A DNA stretch of 64,000 nucleotides from Erinaceus europaeus (lineage: Eukaryota > Chordata > Mammalia > Eulipotyphla > Erinaceidae): contig NC_080172.1 of the NCBI RefSeq assembly GCF_950295315.1, positions 115,958,175 through 116,022,174 on the forward strand, given 5' to 3'. Below the pieces are notes generated by a model. It ran no database searches. It was not told where the DNA came from and saw only the letters and a program-made list of their open reading frames with translations. A program made the translations under genes and the position numbers. Positions 20,062 to 30,129 of the stretch are shown in pieces (position 1 is the stretch's first letter; every line of letters starts with the position of its first letter).

Positions 20062-20533
20062 AAAACCCACTAGTATAGCGACAAGCAGGCCCTTTGGAAT
20101 ATAACTAAAATATGCCTACTAGCTATCTACAAAATGGAGGACCCTCCCAACTCTTCATCTGCACTATTCCAGCCTTTAGGTCCATGATTATTCAGCAATT
20201 TGTTAGACTTTGTATATTAACTCTCTTTTAAGCCACCAGGTTCCCAGATGCTAGCAGGATGCAACCAGACTTCTCTGGATAGATGACCCCACCAATATGC
20301 CTTGGAACTCCACTTCCCCAGAGCCCTTCCCCACTAGGGAAAAAGAGAGACAGGCTGGGAGTAGGGATCCACCTGTCAACACCCATGTTCAGCGGGGAAG
20401 CAATTACAGAAGCCAGACCTTCCACCTTCTGCTCCCCACAATGACCCTGGGTCCATGCTCCCAGAGGGATAAAGAATAGGAAAGCTATCAGGGGAGGGGA
20501 TGGGATACGGAATTCTGGTGGTGGGAATTGTGC
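20062..20533 (+). mobile_element. Repeat family X, short subfamily
   Basis: ATATGCCTACTAGCTATCTA, GCCACCAGGTTCCCAGATGC, CCCATGTTCAGCGGGGAAGC, GAGGGATAAAGAATAGG, GGTGGTGGGAATTGTG. Closest in order to the 56.2-kb and 54.0-kb copies; its tail is replaced by SINE-B. Confidence 0.75.
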
Positions 20534-20534
20534 A

Positions 20535-20655
20535 GAGCCGTGTTTCATCACTCGTGAAGCTTCCCTGCTGTAGGTAGAGAGCCGGAAGCTCGGATCTGGG
20601 TCCTTGTGCTATGCACTAACGTGCACTTAACCTGGCATGCCACCACCTGGCTGCC
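20535..20655 (-). mobile_element. SINE-B head fragment
   Basis: CATCACTCGTGAAGC, GGTCCTTGTGCTATGCAC, GCCACCACCTGGC. The tail half is missing. Confidence 0.75.
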
Positions 20656-20771
20656 CATTTGCCCAGTGAGTAAAGGCTGAGTTGATTTTTAAGCGACGTG
20701 CTTCGCCTCTTCATGACTTTAGCCTGTTTTTATTTCTAATGAGTTATCACTCTTATTTGTTAGAGCTCTTT

Positions 20772-20998
20772 TTAAAAAAATATTTTTCCCTTTTTTGTTG
20801 CCCTTGTTGTAGTTATTATTGTTGTTGATGTCATCATCGTTAGATAGGACAGAGAGAAATGGAGAGAGGAGGGGAAGACAGAGGGGAAGAGAAAGACAGA
20901 CACCTGCAGACCTGCTTCACTGCCTGTGAAGTGACTCCCCTGCAGGTGGGGAGCTGGGGTCTCGAACCAGGATCCTTTCTCCGGTCCTTGTGCTCTGT
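20772..20998 (-). mobile_element. SINE-A copy, head truncated
   Basis: TTTTTTGTTGCCCTTGTTG, GATAGGACAGAGAGAAATGG, GGGGTCTCGAACCAGG. The tRNA head stops at CTCTGTACC, where the next SINE's T run begins. Confidence 0.87.
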
Positions 20999-21001
20999 AC
21001 C

Positions 21002-21299
21002 TTTTTTTTTTTTTTTAAAAAAAAAAAACTTAATTTTATTTATTTATTCCCTTTTGCTGCCGTTGTTTTATTGTTGAAGTTATTGTTGTTGTCGTCATTG
21101 TTGGATAGGACAGAGAGAAATGGAGAGAGGAGGGGAAGACAGAAAGGGGGAGAGAAAGACAGACACCTGCAGACCTGCTTCACCGTCTGTGAAGCGACTC
21201 CCCTGCAGGTGGGGAGCCAGGGCTTGAACCGGGATCCTTACACAGGTCCTTGCGCTTTGCGCCACCTGCGCTTAACCCGCTGTGCTACAGCCTGACTCC
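21002..21299 (-). mobile_element. SINE-A copy inserted in the previous SINE
   Basis: T/A run, TTATTTATTCCCTTTTGC, GTTGGATAGGACAGAG, CACCGTCTGTGAAGCGAC, head ending CTGTGCTACAGCCTGAC. Confidence 0.9.
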
Positions 21300-21579
21300 T
21301 ATTTTTTTTTAAAACCAAGGATTCTAACACTCTGATTTTGATTTCTTAAAAACTATAAGCCAAAACAGATAGTGCAAACTTTTGATTGTGGGGCTGTGAG
21401 TGGTTAGCTCTAACCACTTGGATTAACTATGCCAGCTCCCAAATATAGACAGTAACAGCCCCCCTCCCACACACACACCACTAATGACCATGAAGATTTG
21501 GCCAACTCATACGCAGCATCAAAGGGAGGGGACACTTCCCTGCCTTGGAATGCTGGGGAGCGTGGCCACCCAGGTCTTT

Positions 21580-21700
21580 ACCCTGACTTTGCGAGTAGCA
21601 GGAGCAGGTGACTTTTCAGCAAGTCTCTATGCCTGAGCTGAGTCACCCACAAATTGGGGGTAATGATATTTGTCCCTGGCTCACACACAGCTTGGGGTGT
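21580..21700 (+). mobile_element. MIR-like relic
   Basis: GTGACTTTTCAGCAAGTC, GAGCTGAGTCACCCACAAAT and TGGGGGTAATGATATTTG follow the MIR core order (GACCTTGGGCAAGTC, CCTCAGTTTCC, ATGGGGATAATAAT). Diverged. Confidence 0.45.
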
Positions 21701-22106
21701 TTTACACTTTTGCGGTGGTAGGGTTTGGGATGAGCCAACTGGGTCACACGTACTTGGTGACTTTCCTCTCTGTGCCAAGCCCCTGTGGTAATAAGGCATA
21801 GGTAATAAGGTAATAAGGCCTTCAAGCAATTTACAAGCATGCTGACCACAATCGTGGCTACAGGAGACAGTGAGTGTGTGCACAGAGTAGAGGTATGCTC
21901 AAAAAGTCTACGAGTGTCTACAAGGAAGGCGAAGAAGCCGGTTCAGAGATGCCATCTGAATAGGGCTTTGACTGGAGAGGCAAGGGGTAGGGCACTGCAC
22001 GTGTAGAGACAGGAAGCTCCCTGACTGACATGGGAAAGCTACAATTCTGTGGAAGTCTTTTTCTGTGTGTGAGTCCAACTTTTTCTTCCTTCTTCTTTTT
22101 TTTAAA

Positions 22107-22378
22107 TTGCCTCCAGGGTTATCATGGGCTCAGTGCCAGCACTACCGAATCCACTGCTCTTGGGGGCCAGTTTTTCCATTTTTAAAAATTGGATAAGACA
22201 GAGAGAAACTGAGAGAGGAGGGGAGATAGAAAAGGAGAGGAAGATAGACACCTGCAGACTTACAGTTTGTGAAACATCCCCCCTGCAGGTGGGGAGCAGG
22301 GGATTGAACCTGGATCCTTGCGCAGGCCCTCATGCTTCCTGTGATGCTCACACCTGCTGGGTGTGCCACCGCCCAGCA
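22107..22378 (-). mobile_element. SINE-B long form
   Basis: TTGCCTCCAGGGTTATCATG, GAATCCACTGCTCTTGGGG, GATAAGACAGAGAGAAACTG, head GGTGTGCCACCGCCCAGC. Confidence 0.85.
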
Positions 22379-22700
22379 CTCCCCCCACCCCATTTTCTCC
22401 CTTCTTTCCTTTCTTTCCCAGTGCTGCCCTGAGTCAATACGGTCCCGGTGGGGAGGTGACTGACTGTAGCAGCGCCAGGCAGCCCTGCAGGGCTGAAGCA
22501 GGGACACTGAGACACAGCGTTGGGGAAGCAAGTCTCAGGGCCTCCCAAGTCTCCTTCCTTCCCATTAGGAAAGGGAGATGGAGTCTTTGTTCTGTGGCTC
22601 TCTGGTGTGGACCAGAATCGTACCCGTTCTGGGCATTCCATTCCAGGAGTAGAGAAACTACAGGGCTGGGGACTCTGAGGGATACTAAGAAGATATTAAG
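22379..22700. other. Unassigned non-repetitive segment
   Basis: Moderately GC-rich, with overlapping open frames of 95-130 codons on both strands. These reflect composition; no domain is seen. Confidence 0.35.
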
Positions 22701-22701
22701 C

Positions 22702-22866
22702 TGGGGCTAGGCAGTGTTATAATGTGTAAGGACCTGGGTTCAAGCTCCTGGCTCTCACTTGCAGGAGGAAAGCTTCATGAGTGGTGAAGCAGGGCTACTG
22801 ATGTCTCTCTTCCCCTTCCCTCTGATTTCTCTGTCTCTGTTCAATCAATCAATCAATACAAAATTT
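22702..22866 (+). mobile_element. SINE-B copy
   Basis: GGGGCTAGGCAGTGTTATAATG, a GGGTTCAAGCTCC B box, GAGTGGTGAAGCAGGGC and a CAATCAATCAATCAAT tail. Confidence 0.85.
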
Positions 22867-22892
22867 TTTCTTTTTCTTTTTTTTTTTTCTTT

Positions 22893-23284
22893 TGCCTCCA
22901 GAGTTATCACTGGGGCTCAATGCCAGCATTACGAATCCACTGTTTGGCACTTTGCGAGCAGCTATTATTTGTGTATATTTCTTTTTTAAAATTTTTTAAA
23001 AAAATTATTTATTTTCCCTTTTGTTGCCCTTGTTTTTTATTGTTGTTGTAGTTATTATTGTTGTTGTTATTGATGTCGTCATTGTTGGATAGGACAGAGA
23101 GAAATGGAGAGAGGAGGGGAAGACAGAGAGGAGGAGAGAAAGATAGACACCTGCAGACCTGCTTCACCGCCTGTGAAGTGACTCCCTTACAGGTGGGGAG
23201 CCAGGGGCTTGAACCCGGATCCTTACTGGGGTCCTTGCGCTTTGCGCCACATGCGCTTAACCCCCTGCACTACAGCCCGATCCC
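22893..23284 (-). mobile_element. SINE-A inside an older partial SINE
   Basis: 22893-22975 is the 3' extension of one SINE (CCTCCAGAGTTATCACTGG). 22988-23284 is a complete SINE-A (TTATTTATTTTCCC tail, GTTGGATAGGACAGAG, head CCCTGCACTACAGCCCG). Confidence 0.83.
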
Positions 23285-23364
23285 CCCCCACATTTATTTC
23301 AACAGTCCTGCCTTCACTTTCTTTCTAAGTCACCCCTACATATATTACCGTTTCTGGGTGTCTT

Positions 23365-23512
23365 TCCTTTTTTCCCCCATTTATTGGGGGGGAGATTAAC
23401 AGTTTATAGTCAACAATAAAATACAGTAGTTGGTCCATGGGTCACATTTCTCAGTTTTCCACAGAACACTCTAACCCCTCACCCAGACCTTCCTCCGCCA
23501 TCATTGGAATTA
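23365..23512 (-). mobile_element. L1 3' end fragment
   Basis: CCCCCATTTATTGGGGGGG, GTCAACAATAAAATACAG, CATTTCTCAGTTTTCCAC, CCTCCGCCATCATTGG. An older L1 subfamily than the 29.16-kb type, like 55.87 kb. Confidence 0.72.
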
Positions 23513-23519
23513 ATGTTCT

Positions 23520-23822
23520 TTTTCTTTTTTTTAACATTTACTTATTTATTTTCCCTTTTGTTGCCCTTGTTGTTTTTTTAATTGGTGTAGTTATTTTTGT
23601 TACTGTTATTGATGTTGTCATTGTTGGATAGGACAGAGAGAAATGGAGAGAGGAGGGGAAGACAGAGAGGAGAGAGAAAGATAGACACCTGCAGACCTGC
23701 TTCACCGCCTGTGAAGCGACTCCCCTGCAGGTGGGGAGCCGGGGGCTCGAACCGGGATCCTTATGCCGGTCCTTGAGCTTTGCGCCACCTGTGCTTAACC
23801 CACTGCGCTACCGTCCGATTCC
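23520..23822 (-). mobile_element. SINE-A inserted in an L1 relic
   Basis: TTTATTTTCCCTTTTGTTGC, GTTGGATAGGACAGAG, GGGGGCTCGAACCGGG, head CGCTACCGTCCG. TGGAATT occurs on both sides. Confidence 0.9.
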
Positions 23823-23874
23823 CTGGAATTTTCATAAGGCTGATAGACCAGTTCTTCCATGTCTCAATTCCATG

Positions 23875-24078
23875 TTATTTATTTATTTTACATATTCATT
23901 TATTTATCTGACAGGACAGAGAGAAACTGAAAGAGAAGGGGAGACAGAGAGGAGGAGAGGAAGAGAGACATCTACAGTGCTGCTTCACTGCTAGTAAAGT
24001 TTCCCCCTGCAGGTGGGTTCTGGGGGCTTGAACCTTGCACGTGGTTCACTCACTCAGAAGCAACACTTTCTGGCCCCT
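23875..24078 (-). mobile_element. SINE-B copy
   Basis: TTATTTTACATATTCATTTA tail, GACAGGACAGAGAGAAACTG, CTACAGTGCTGCTTCACTGC, TTTCTGGCCCC head. Confidence 0.82.
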
Positions 24079-24175
24079 CGCTTCATGTTCTATTTGGGCC
24101 GGATGAGTTCAGTGCCTGAACGGGGTCTTTGAGAGATTTTCTGTAGACTTAGGTTCCAGGCCTTAGGAGCCATGA

Positions 24176-24216
24176 ATATATATATATATACGTATGTATA
24201 TATATGTATATATATG
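24176..24216. repeat. TA-rich microsatellite
   Basis: ATATATATATATATACG and GTATATATATATGATT alternate for about 40 bp. Confidence 0.85.
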
Positions 24217-24349
24217 ATTTAATTAATTAATTTATCTTAAGATTTGTTCCAGGAGACAGGGAGACCAAGAGAGATGGCTCAGCCTGTAAAGCTTCCACTT
24301 TATCATGTATAAGGAGCAGGAAGGGAATCAAAGTTCTGGTCCAAACTGA

Positions 24350-24600
24350 TGTTTTTAATGATGTTGTCTTATTTAAATAAGATTCTGTAACCTGAATTTT
24401 CCCATTCCACTTCCTGAGAAGTCACGCAGAAGTTATGTTGGAGACTTAGTGTTTAATGCTCATGTTTTTCAGGTGTTCCCTTTAAACAACATGGCAATGG
24501 AATCCTTGCTTATTCTTTTATGCCAAGATACTATTCAAAGATAAATTTTATGTGGGGTGATTTTATAAATAAAATGTGTTATATCTTTGTGAAAAAAAAT
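24350..24600 (+). mobile_element. Possible retrocopied mRNA 3' end
   Basis: AT-rich non-repetitive sequence ends with ATTTTATAAATAAAATGTG, then about 18 bp later GTGAAAAAAAATAG. The polyadenylation signal AATAAA followed by an A run looks like a retroposed 3' UTR. No coding part is seen, so the source transcript is unknown, and an unrelated LINE tail is the alternative. Confidence 0.3.
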
Positions 24601-24880
24601 AGTAGTAGTCAGGCACTCGGAGGACCAAGAGACGGCAAAGTTAGGGAAAAGGTTAAGCTCTATCAGCATAGGCAAATCAAGAAGTAGTCACCATTGGAGG
24701 TGGCAGACAGCCAGTGAATGACCAAGTGACAACTGAGTGGTGGATGGGGCCTGTCTTTATCCCTATGACTTTCAGGGGACTGTTCAAGAATTCATTCCTT
24801 CCTGCAAAAGAAAGAACTCATGGAAACAGGGTTCTTTCTATGAATGCCAGGCTAGCTTTGTGGGCATTTCTTCCTGGGCA

Positions 24881-25256
24881 TGTGCTCTCTGGGTTGGAGA
24901 GAACTGGACTAGAGCCAACCTGGGCTGCTGCTTACTCAGCGACGTGGGAGAGAGACCAGGAACTCGTGGCAGAGCGGGAATGCAATGCATCTTTATTGAT
25001 CAGAGACAACGCTTTTATATATTTTGAAATGGAAGTGGTAAGTCAGAAAAGGAAATGGCTAGGAAAGGGGATGGAGAAAAGGAAAGAGCAGGCTAATGGT
25101 AGAAACTCCCTTAGCAACTGTGGCAAAGGTTTTAATTAATACCCTGCAGGCAGGGTGGGTCTCGAGGTAGAAAGAAGATAGATCAGGCAAAACAATGATT
25201 ATGTACATGGGCCATAGTGTCAGCAATGCAGCATGGAGCAGGGGGGCTGCCCGACA
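24881..25256 (-). mobile_element. Endogenous retrovirus LTR, betaretrovirus/IAP-like (class II)
   Basis: Read on the minus strand, it begins TGTCGGGCAGCC at 25256 and could end ...GCACA at 24881, about 376 bp with TG...CA ends. Internal signals lie in retroviral order: TATA box ATATATAAAAGC (about 25012-25023), then only about 20 bp later AATAAA (about 24990), then a U5-like part. A very short R is typical of class II elements. A polypurine tract lies immediately 5' (next feature), so this is a 3' LTR and not a solo LTR. I see no intact viral gene. Confidence 0.6.
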
Positions 25257-25279
25257 TCTCCCCCTTTCTTTTTTTCTAA
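25257..25279 (-). other. Polypurine tract of the ERV remnant
   Basis: The minus strand reads AGAAAAAAAGAAAGGGGGAG directly before the LTR's TGT. This is the position and composition of the primer site for plus-strand DNA synthesis in retroviruses. Confidence 0.65.
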
Positions 25280-25560
25280 TGGCCATAGCATCAGGAATGC
25301 GGGGTGCTTTGTGAGGCAGGGAGTCTGATAGGATGAGGCACACCTTTGGGATTACTCCCGTCTCTCCTTGCTCAACCTCTTGGTAGAGAGAGAGAGACTA
25401 ACAGGATAGACGCACCCCTCAGGTTCAAGCCCTGCCAGGCTCAACCACATCCTCACAATTTCCTGACATGTGAAGACCCTTTGTCAGTGGTTGTCCACAG
25501 CTTGGGGCAGAGCCAGAGACCTTTTCTATATCACATCTATTCATGGTGAGTGACCAGACA
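25280..25560 (-). pseudogene. Internal ERV sequence upstream of the 3' LTR, undecided
   Basis: Lies between the polypurine tract and SINE-type sequence. In a provirus this would be the end of the internal region. It has an open frame on the minus strand through the tract, but it is too short and diverged to assign to a viral gene. Confidence 0.3.
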
Positions 25561-25667
25561 GTCAGGCCCAATCTCTCTCTCTCTCTCTTTCTCTTTCTCA
25601 CCGGTTAGAGACAGAGAAATGAGAGGGGAGGAAGAGATAGAGAGACACTTCTCCAAAGCCTCATCTG

Positions 25668-26510
25668 GGAAAGCTAGAAACAGGCTGGGGTGGTGGTGGT
25701 GTGGATCCACTTGCCAACACTCATGTCCAGTGGAGAAGCAGTTATAGAGGCCAGACTTCCTACCTTCTGCATTCTCAAAATAATTTTGATCCATACTCCC
25801 AAATGAGGGAGAAATGATGGGGGGAGATGACTAAAGGGGTCTGAACTCGAATTCCATCAGGAACTGGAGAGAGAAGAGGAAATAGTGAGGGGTATTTGGA
25901 TGGAGTACCAGATTTAGGCTTGTTTTCAGTCCATCTTGGATGGAGCTTGAAGGAATCATGTTAAGTGAGATCAGTCAGAAACAGAAGGATGAATATGGGG
26001 TGATCTCACTCTTAGGCAGAAGTTGAAAAACAAGATCAGAAGGGAAACACAAGGCAGAACTTGGATTGGGTTTTGTGTCTTGCACCAAAGTGAAAGACTC
26101 TGGGGCTGGGGGTGGGGGAGGGTTCAGGTCCTGGAACATGGTGGCAGAGCACCTAGTGGGGGTTGTATTGTTATGTGGAAAACTGGGAAATGTTATGCTT
26201 GTACAAACTATTGAATTTACTGTCGAATGTAATCCTCCAATAAAGAAATTAAAAAAAAAAAAACAGGTGTAGGTGTGACTTGGAAAGGAAGAGAAGATGG
26301 GACCATGGATGAAAAAGGGTAATTTATATACAAATAGAGACAGATAGTTGTAGAAATAATAGTCAGCCCATATCTGTGACCTTAGGAGAACTGCTGTAGC
26401 TTCCAGTGGAGGGACTGGGGATTCGGAGCTCTGGCAGTGGGAACAGTGTGGAATTTGCCCCTTATCCTGTAATTTTGTAAATCGATATTGAATCATTAAT
26501 AAAAAAGAGA
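25668..26510 (+). mobile_element. Repeat family X, long subfamily, split by L1
   Basis: 25668-25912 (GCCAACACTCATGTCCAGTGG, AGAGGCCAGACTTCCTACC) and 26262-26510 (GGAAAGGAAGAGAAGATGGG, GACAGATAGTTGTAGAAATA, AATCGATATTGAATCATT then AATAAAAAAG) together match 9000-9485. The gap is an L1 3' end. Confidence 0.75.
25915..26261 (+). mobile_element. L1 3' end with ORF2 terminus
   Basis: Begins in the last codons of ORF2 (CATCTTGGATGGAGCTTGAAG). Unlike the 53.1-kb and 58.4-kb copies the frame stays open after EGIM (TTA instead of a stop) and continues about 25 codons to TGA. The 3' UTR has GGACCTAGTG-like words and ends CCAATAAAGAAATT plus A12. 5'-truncated. Confidence 0.88.
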
Positions 26511-26512
26511 TT

Positions 26513-26558
<46 letters not shown>

Positions 26559-26600
26559 CAGACCCCTGCAGCCCTGCTTTACTACTTGTGAAGCTTCCTA
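26513..26600 (-). mobile_element. SINE-B fragment with TA/GA microsatellite tail
   Basis: (TA)n 26516-26534, (GA)n 26535-26558, then CCCCTGCAGCCCTGC and ACTTGTGAAGCTTCC, where it stops. Confidence 0.75.
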
Positions 26601-27100
26601 GGCTCAAGGGTCACGAAAGAACGTTAAGAGAAGAGGCTCTCTCACCTCACATGTAGATTAAGGTTGGTGGGGACCCGAGGTTGTCTTTTGCTTCTTCACT
26701 GATCAAAGCATCAGTCACGGGGAAGGAGGGCGGGAGGGCAAGAAAGGAGGGAAGGGTGGAAGAGAAAGAGAAAGAAAAGGCAAAGGAATGGGAGCTGGCT
26801 GTTCCTTTTCGGGGGGGGGGGGGCTTGGAGGGAGGGATGAGCCAGCGGTGCAGGATTAGTGACCACGCAGCCCTTGCTGCAGGGGCCGCCCGCCCGGGTG
26901 CCCAGGTGCTGCAGGAAAGGCTGCCCTCTCCTCCAACCAGAGACCTGTACTCACCCTGCCGCGTGGGCGTGGAAGTAACACCGGAGCCCATTGGCTGGCT
27001 TGGCGGCTTCTCTAGCTCTACCTGCACGCTGTCCGCAGGTGCCCCTCAGGGTCTGGGGAGTGTGTCCCTCCAGGCAGAAGCCTCTGCTTTGGGGAGCTCC
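26600..27100. other. Non-SINE segment; 26.60-26.80 kb is duplicated at 30.13-30.34 kb
   Basis: The first 200 bp (GGTTGGTGGGGACCCGAGG, CACTGATCAAAGCATCAG, GGCAAAGGAATGGGAGCTG) recur at 30.13-30.34 kb. A G12 run sits at about 26812-26824. The rest is GC-rich and unassigned. Confidence 0.55.
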
Positions 27101-27107
27101 TCTTTTT

Positions 27108-27287
27108 TTATATTAAATTTATTTATTTATTGGATAGAGACAGCCAGAAATAGAGAGGGAAGGGGGAGATAGAGAGGGAGAGAGACAGAGAGACACCTGC
27201 AGCACTGCTTCATCACTTGTGAAGCTTTCCCCCTGCAGGTGGGGACCAGGGACTCGAACCTGGGTCCTTGCACGTTGTAATATGTGC
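27108..27287 (-). mobile_element. SINE-B with target-site duplication
   Basis: GGGGAGCTCCT occurs before (about 27094) and after (about 27289) the element. Body GATAGAGACAGCCAGAAATA, GGTGGGGACCAGGGACTC. Confidence 0.87.
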
Positions 27288-27314
27288 GGGGAGCTCCTTT
27301 TTCCTGGACCCCAA

Positions 27315-27440
27315 GGCTTCCTGGTGTGCTACTGTGACCATGGGCCCTGGGTTCAAATCCCATCTTTGGCTTTTGCCTGCTCTGTGACTTGACCGGTTAT
27401 CAGGCGCCTCTGTTCTTGTAAGACCATAACGAAACTCAGC
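27315..27440 (+). mobile_element. MIR-like relic
   Basis: CCCTGGGTTCAAATCCC, CTCTGTGACTTGACC and CCTCTGTTCTTGTAAGACC match the MIR order. A piece at 27690-27770 (GAACTGTTGTGAGATCC) may be its 3' part. Confidence 0.55.
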
Positions 27441-27879
27441 CTTCACACCAATAGCAAACACACTAAGTGGCTTCTGGAGAGCCCGGGGATGTCCAGGGTG
27501 GCCATGGACCCCGCCGCACAGTCTTGAGGGAGCCTGTCAGACTTCCAGCCAGAACAGTGAGCCAGGCTGCGTGTGAACTCGGGGAGCGGTAGGGTCTGGG
27601 GCCAGCTCCAGTGCCATCAACTGCCCTGCCTGCTGCTTCCGTGCCAGTCTAAAAACGCAGCTAAGTCTGGGCAGGCTCCTCTGGGGAGCAGCTCCCTCCT
27701 CTATAAAGCCATACGGACAGCGGTATGCTTCAGAGAACTGTTGTGAGATCCAACATCTGAAACATGAAAAGCAATGAACATGTCTGGTGTAGGGTGGATT
27801 CCACTAGCTATAGACAAACAAGCATGGAGGATTCACACACACACCCCTCTGCACCATCTCTCTCTCTTTTTCTTTTTTA

Positions 27880-28195
27880 AAATATTTATTTATTTTTCCT
27901 TCTGTTGCTCTTGTTCTTTTTATTGTTGTTGTAGTTATTATTATTGTTGTAGTTATTATTATTGTTGTTACTGTAGTTACTGTAGTTATTATTATTGTAG
28001 TTATTATTATTGTTGTTACTGATGTCTTCATTGTTAGACAGGACAGAGAGAAATGGAGAGAGGATGGGAAGACAGAGAGGGAGAGAGAAAGACAGACACC
28101 TGCAGACCTGCCTCACCGCCTGTGAAGTGACTCCACTGCGGGTGGAGTTCGAGCCGGGGGCTCGAACCGGGATCCTTATGTCGGTCCTTGGGCTC
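27880..28195 (-). mobile_element. SINE-A with expanded GTT/ATT tail
   Basis: The tail (27895-28035) is enlarged to more than twice the usual length by repeats of TTATTATTATTGTTG and TACTGTAGTTA. Then come GACAGGACAGAGAG and a normal head, cut at GGTCCTTGGGC. Confidence 0.88.
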
Positions 28196-28199
28196 TCTC

Positions 28200-28322
28200 T
28201 CTTTTTAGTGGTTTAATAATGATCAACAAGATTGTAAGATAACAGGGGTATAATCCCACACAGTTCCCACCACTAGAGTTCCCTGTCTCATCATCCACCT
28301 CCACTGGGAACTTCCCTATTCT
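28200..28322 (-). mobile_element. Repeat family X, 3' end only
   Basis: TTTAATAATGATCAACAAG, GATAACAGGGGTATAATCCC, CAGTTCCCACCACTAGAG. A second, longer copy begins just beyond it. Confidence 0.72.
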
Positions 28323-28329
28323 TTTTTTA

Positions 28330-28850
28330 ATTAAACAACTTATTTTTAATTTTTATTAATGGTTTTTAATAATGATTAACAAGATTGTAAGATCACAGGG
28401 TTAAAATCCCATACAATTCCCACCGCCAGAGTTCCATGTCCCCTCTTCTCCATTGGAAGCTTCCCTGTTCTTTATCCCTCTGGGAGAATGGACCAGAATT
28501 CTTTATGGGGTGCAGAAGGTGGAAGGTCTGACTTCTGTAATGGCTTCTTTGCTGGACATGGGTGTTGGCAGATGGATCCATACCCCAGCCTATTTCTGTC
28601 TTTCATTAGTGGGGTTGAGCTATGGAGAGAGGAGACTTTTGGAAACATGGTGAGGGCATCTGCCCCTTGCAACAAACCTAAAATAGACTTGCTAGCTTCT
28701 TCCTACCCAAAGACCCTTAATTTCATCTGCTCTATTCCTATTTTTTTTGGTTCCTGTTTATCAAAAAATTTGTCCTGTGGTATATCTTACCACCTTTCAG
28801 CCCCCCAAGTGGCAGATGCTACCATGATGCCATCCTGATCTTCCTGGGCA
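28330..28850 (-). mobile_element. Repeat family X
   Basis: Tail TTTTTAATAATGATTAAC, CACCGCCAGAGTTCCATGTC, TTTATCCCTCTGGGAG, GACATGGGTGTTGGCAG, CACCTTTCAGCCCCCC. Ends at about GATCTTCCTGGGCAGACGAC. Confidence 0.78.
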
Positions 28851-29159
28851 GACGACTTCTGCTGTCCCCTTAGCCTCAGGCTGCTTCCCCCTGTCCTTGC
28901 CCAGGAAGTAGCTGGAGTCTGAGCCCTGGCCCCTGAAGTTGTGAAGCGAATCCCCCTATTTCTCCCAGAAGGCCAAGTCCCTCACCTGTCCTCCAGTTTC
29001 TACCACTGTTCCCTTGTCCCATCACGCAGAACGTCATGAACGGCCATCTGCTGTGGCAGGGGAGGTGAGTCAGCCACTAGAGCTCAGCCTTTGCATCTGG
29101 AATGTCCCACCTTCCGTCCTCTGCATCCATTGGTGCTCTGGTTTCTCTCTTTCTCTTTT

Positions 29160-29463
29160 AAAAAATTTCTTTATTGGGGAATTAATGTTTTACATTCAGC
29201 AGTAAATACAATAGTGTGTACACGGATGGCATTTCCCAGTTTCCCATAGAACAATACAACCTCCGCTAGGTCCTCTGTCAGCCTTCTTGGACCTGTATTC
29301 TCCCCACCCACCCACCCCAGAGTCTTTGACTTTGGTGCAATATGCCAACTCCAGTTCAGGTTCTACTTGTGTTTTCTTTTCTGATCTTGTTTTTCAACTT
29401 CTGCCTGAGAGTGAGATCATCCCATATTCATCCTTCTGTTTCTGACTTATTTTACTCAACATC
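29160..29463 (-). mobile_element. L1 3' end (5'-truncated)
   Basis: AATTTCTTTATTGGGGAATT, GCAGTAAATACAATAG, TTGGACCTGTATTCTCCCC, TTGTTTTTCAACTTCTGCC, CTTCTGTTTCTGACTTATT. Closest to the 62.06-kb copy. A short run toward ORF2 is lost. Confidence 0.92.
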
Positions 29464-29474
29464 TCCCTTTTGTT

Positions 29475-29477
<3 letters not shown>

Positions 29478-29529
<52 letters not shown>
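29478..29529. repeat. (GA)n microsatellite
   Basis: About 50 bp of uninterrupted GA after GTTAAAGAAA. Confidence 0.93.
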
Positions 29530-29534
<5 letters not shown>

Positions 29535-29659
29535 GCATTAGGGTGACCCTTGCTTGTGGCTCTCCCTGTGTAAATATGTGTTGGAGGTGGGGCTTCAGAG
29601 GACTGTGCTTAAGTACTTATGAAGATTCTAATCCTTGCTAAACACGCTACCTGGTTATT

Positions 29660-29765
29660 CATTCTGTGCTCAGTAAGCAGCTCCAGGAGTGAGGAGGTAG
29701 GCACCCTGATTATCCCCACTTTTCCAATGAGGAAATGGAGGATCAAGGAGGTGAAGTCATTATTG
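29660..29765 (-). mobile_element. MIR-like relic
   Basis: GATTATCCCCACTTTTCC then AATGAGGAAATGGAGG parallels the MIR words ATTATCCCCATTTTACAG and ATGAGGAAACTGAGG. Confidence 0.55.
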
Positions 29766-29818
29766 GTTCAAATCCTTGGGATTTATCTCTCTACCCACGG
29801 TGTGACACGTGTTTCTTT

Positions 29819-30108
29819 TTTTAAAAAATATTTTATTTTATTTATTTATTCCTTTTTGTTGCCCTTGTTGTTTTATTGTTGTAGTTATTATTGTTGTTGT
29901 TGTCGTTGTTGGATAGGACAGAGAGAAATGGAGAGAGAAGGGGAAGACAGAGAGGAGGAGAGAAAGACAGACACCTGCAGACCTGCTTCACCGCCTGTGA
30001 AGCGACTCCCCTGCAGGTGGGGAGCCGGGGTTCGAACCGGGATCCTTATGCCGGTCCTTGTGCTTTGCGCCACCTGCGCTTAACCCGCTGCGCTACAGCC
30101 CAACTCCC
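29819..30108 (-). mobile_element. SINE-A, full length, 18-bp target-site duplication
   Basis: TGTGACACGTGTTTCTTT is repeated exactly at 29801-29818 and 30109-30126. The head has intact A and B boxes (minus strand of GCTGCGCTACAGCC and GGTTCGAACCG-like words). One of the youngest copies here. Confidence 0.96.
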
Positions 30109-30129
30109 TGTGACACGTGTTTCTTTACC

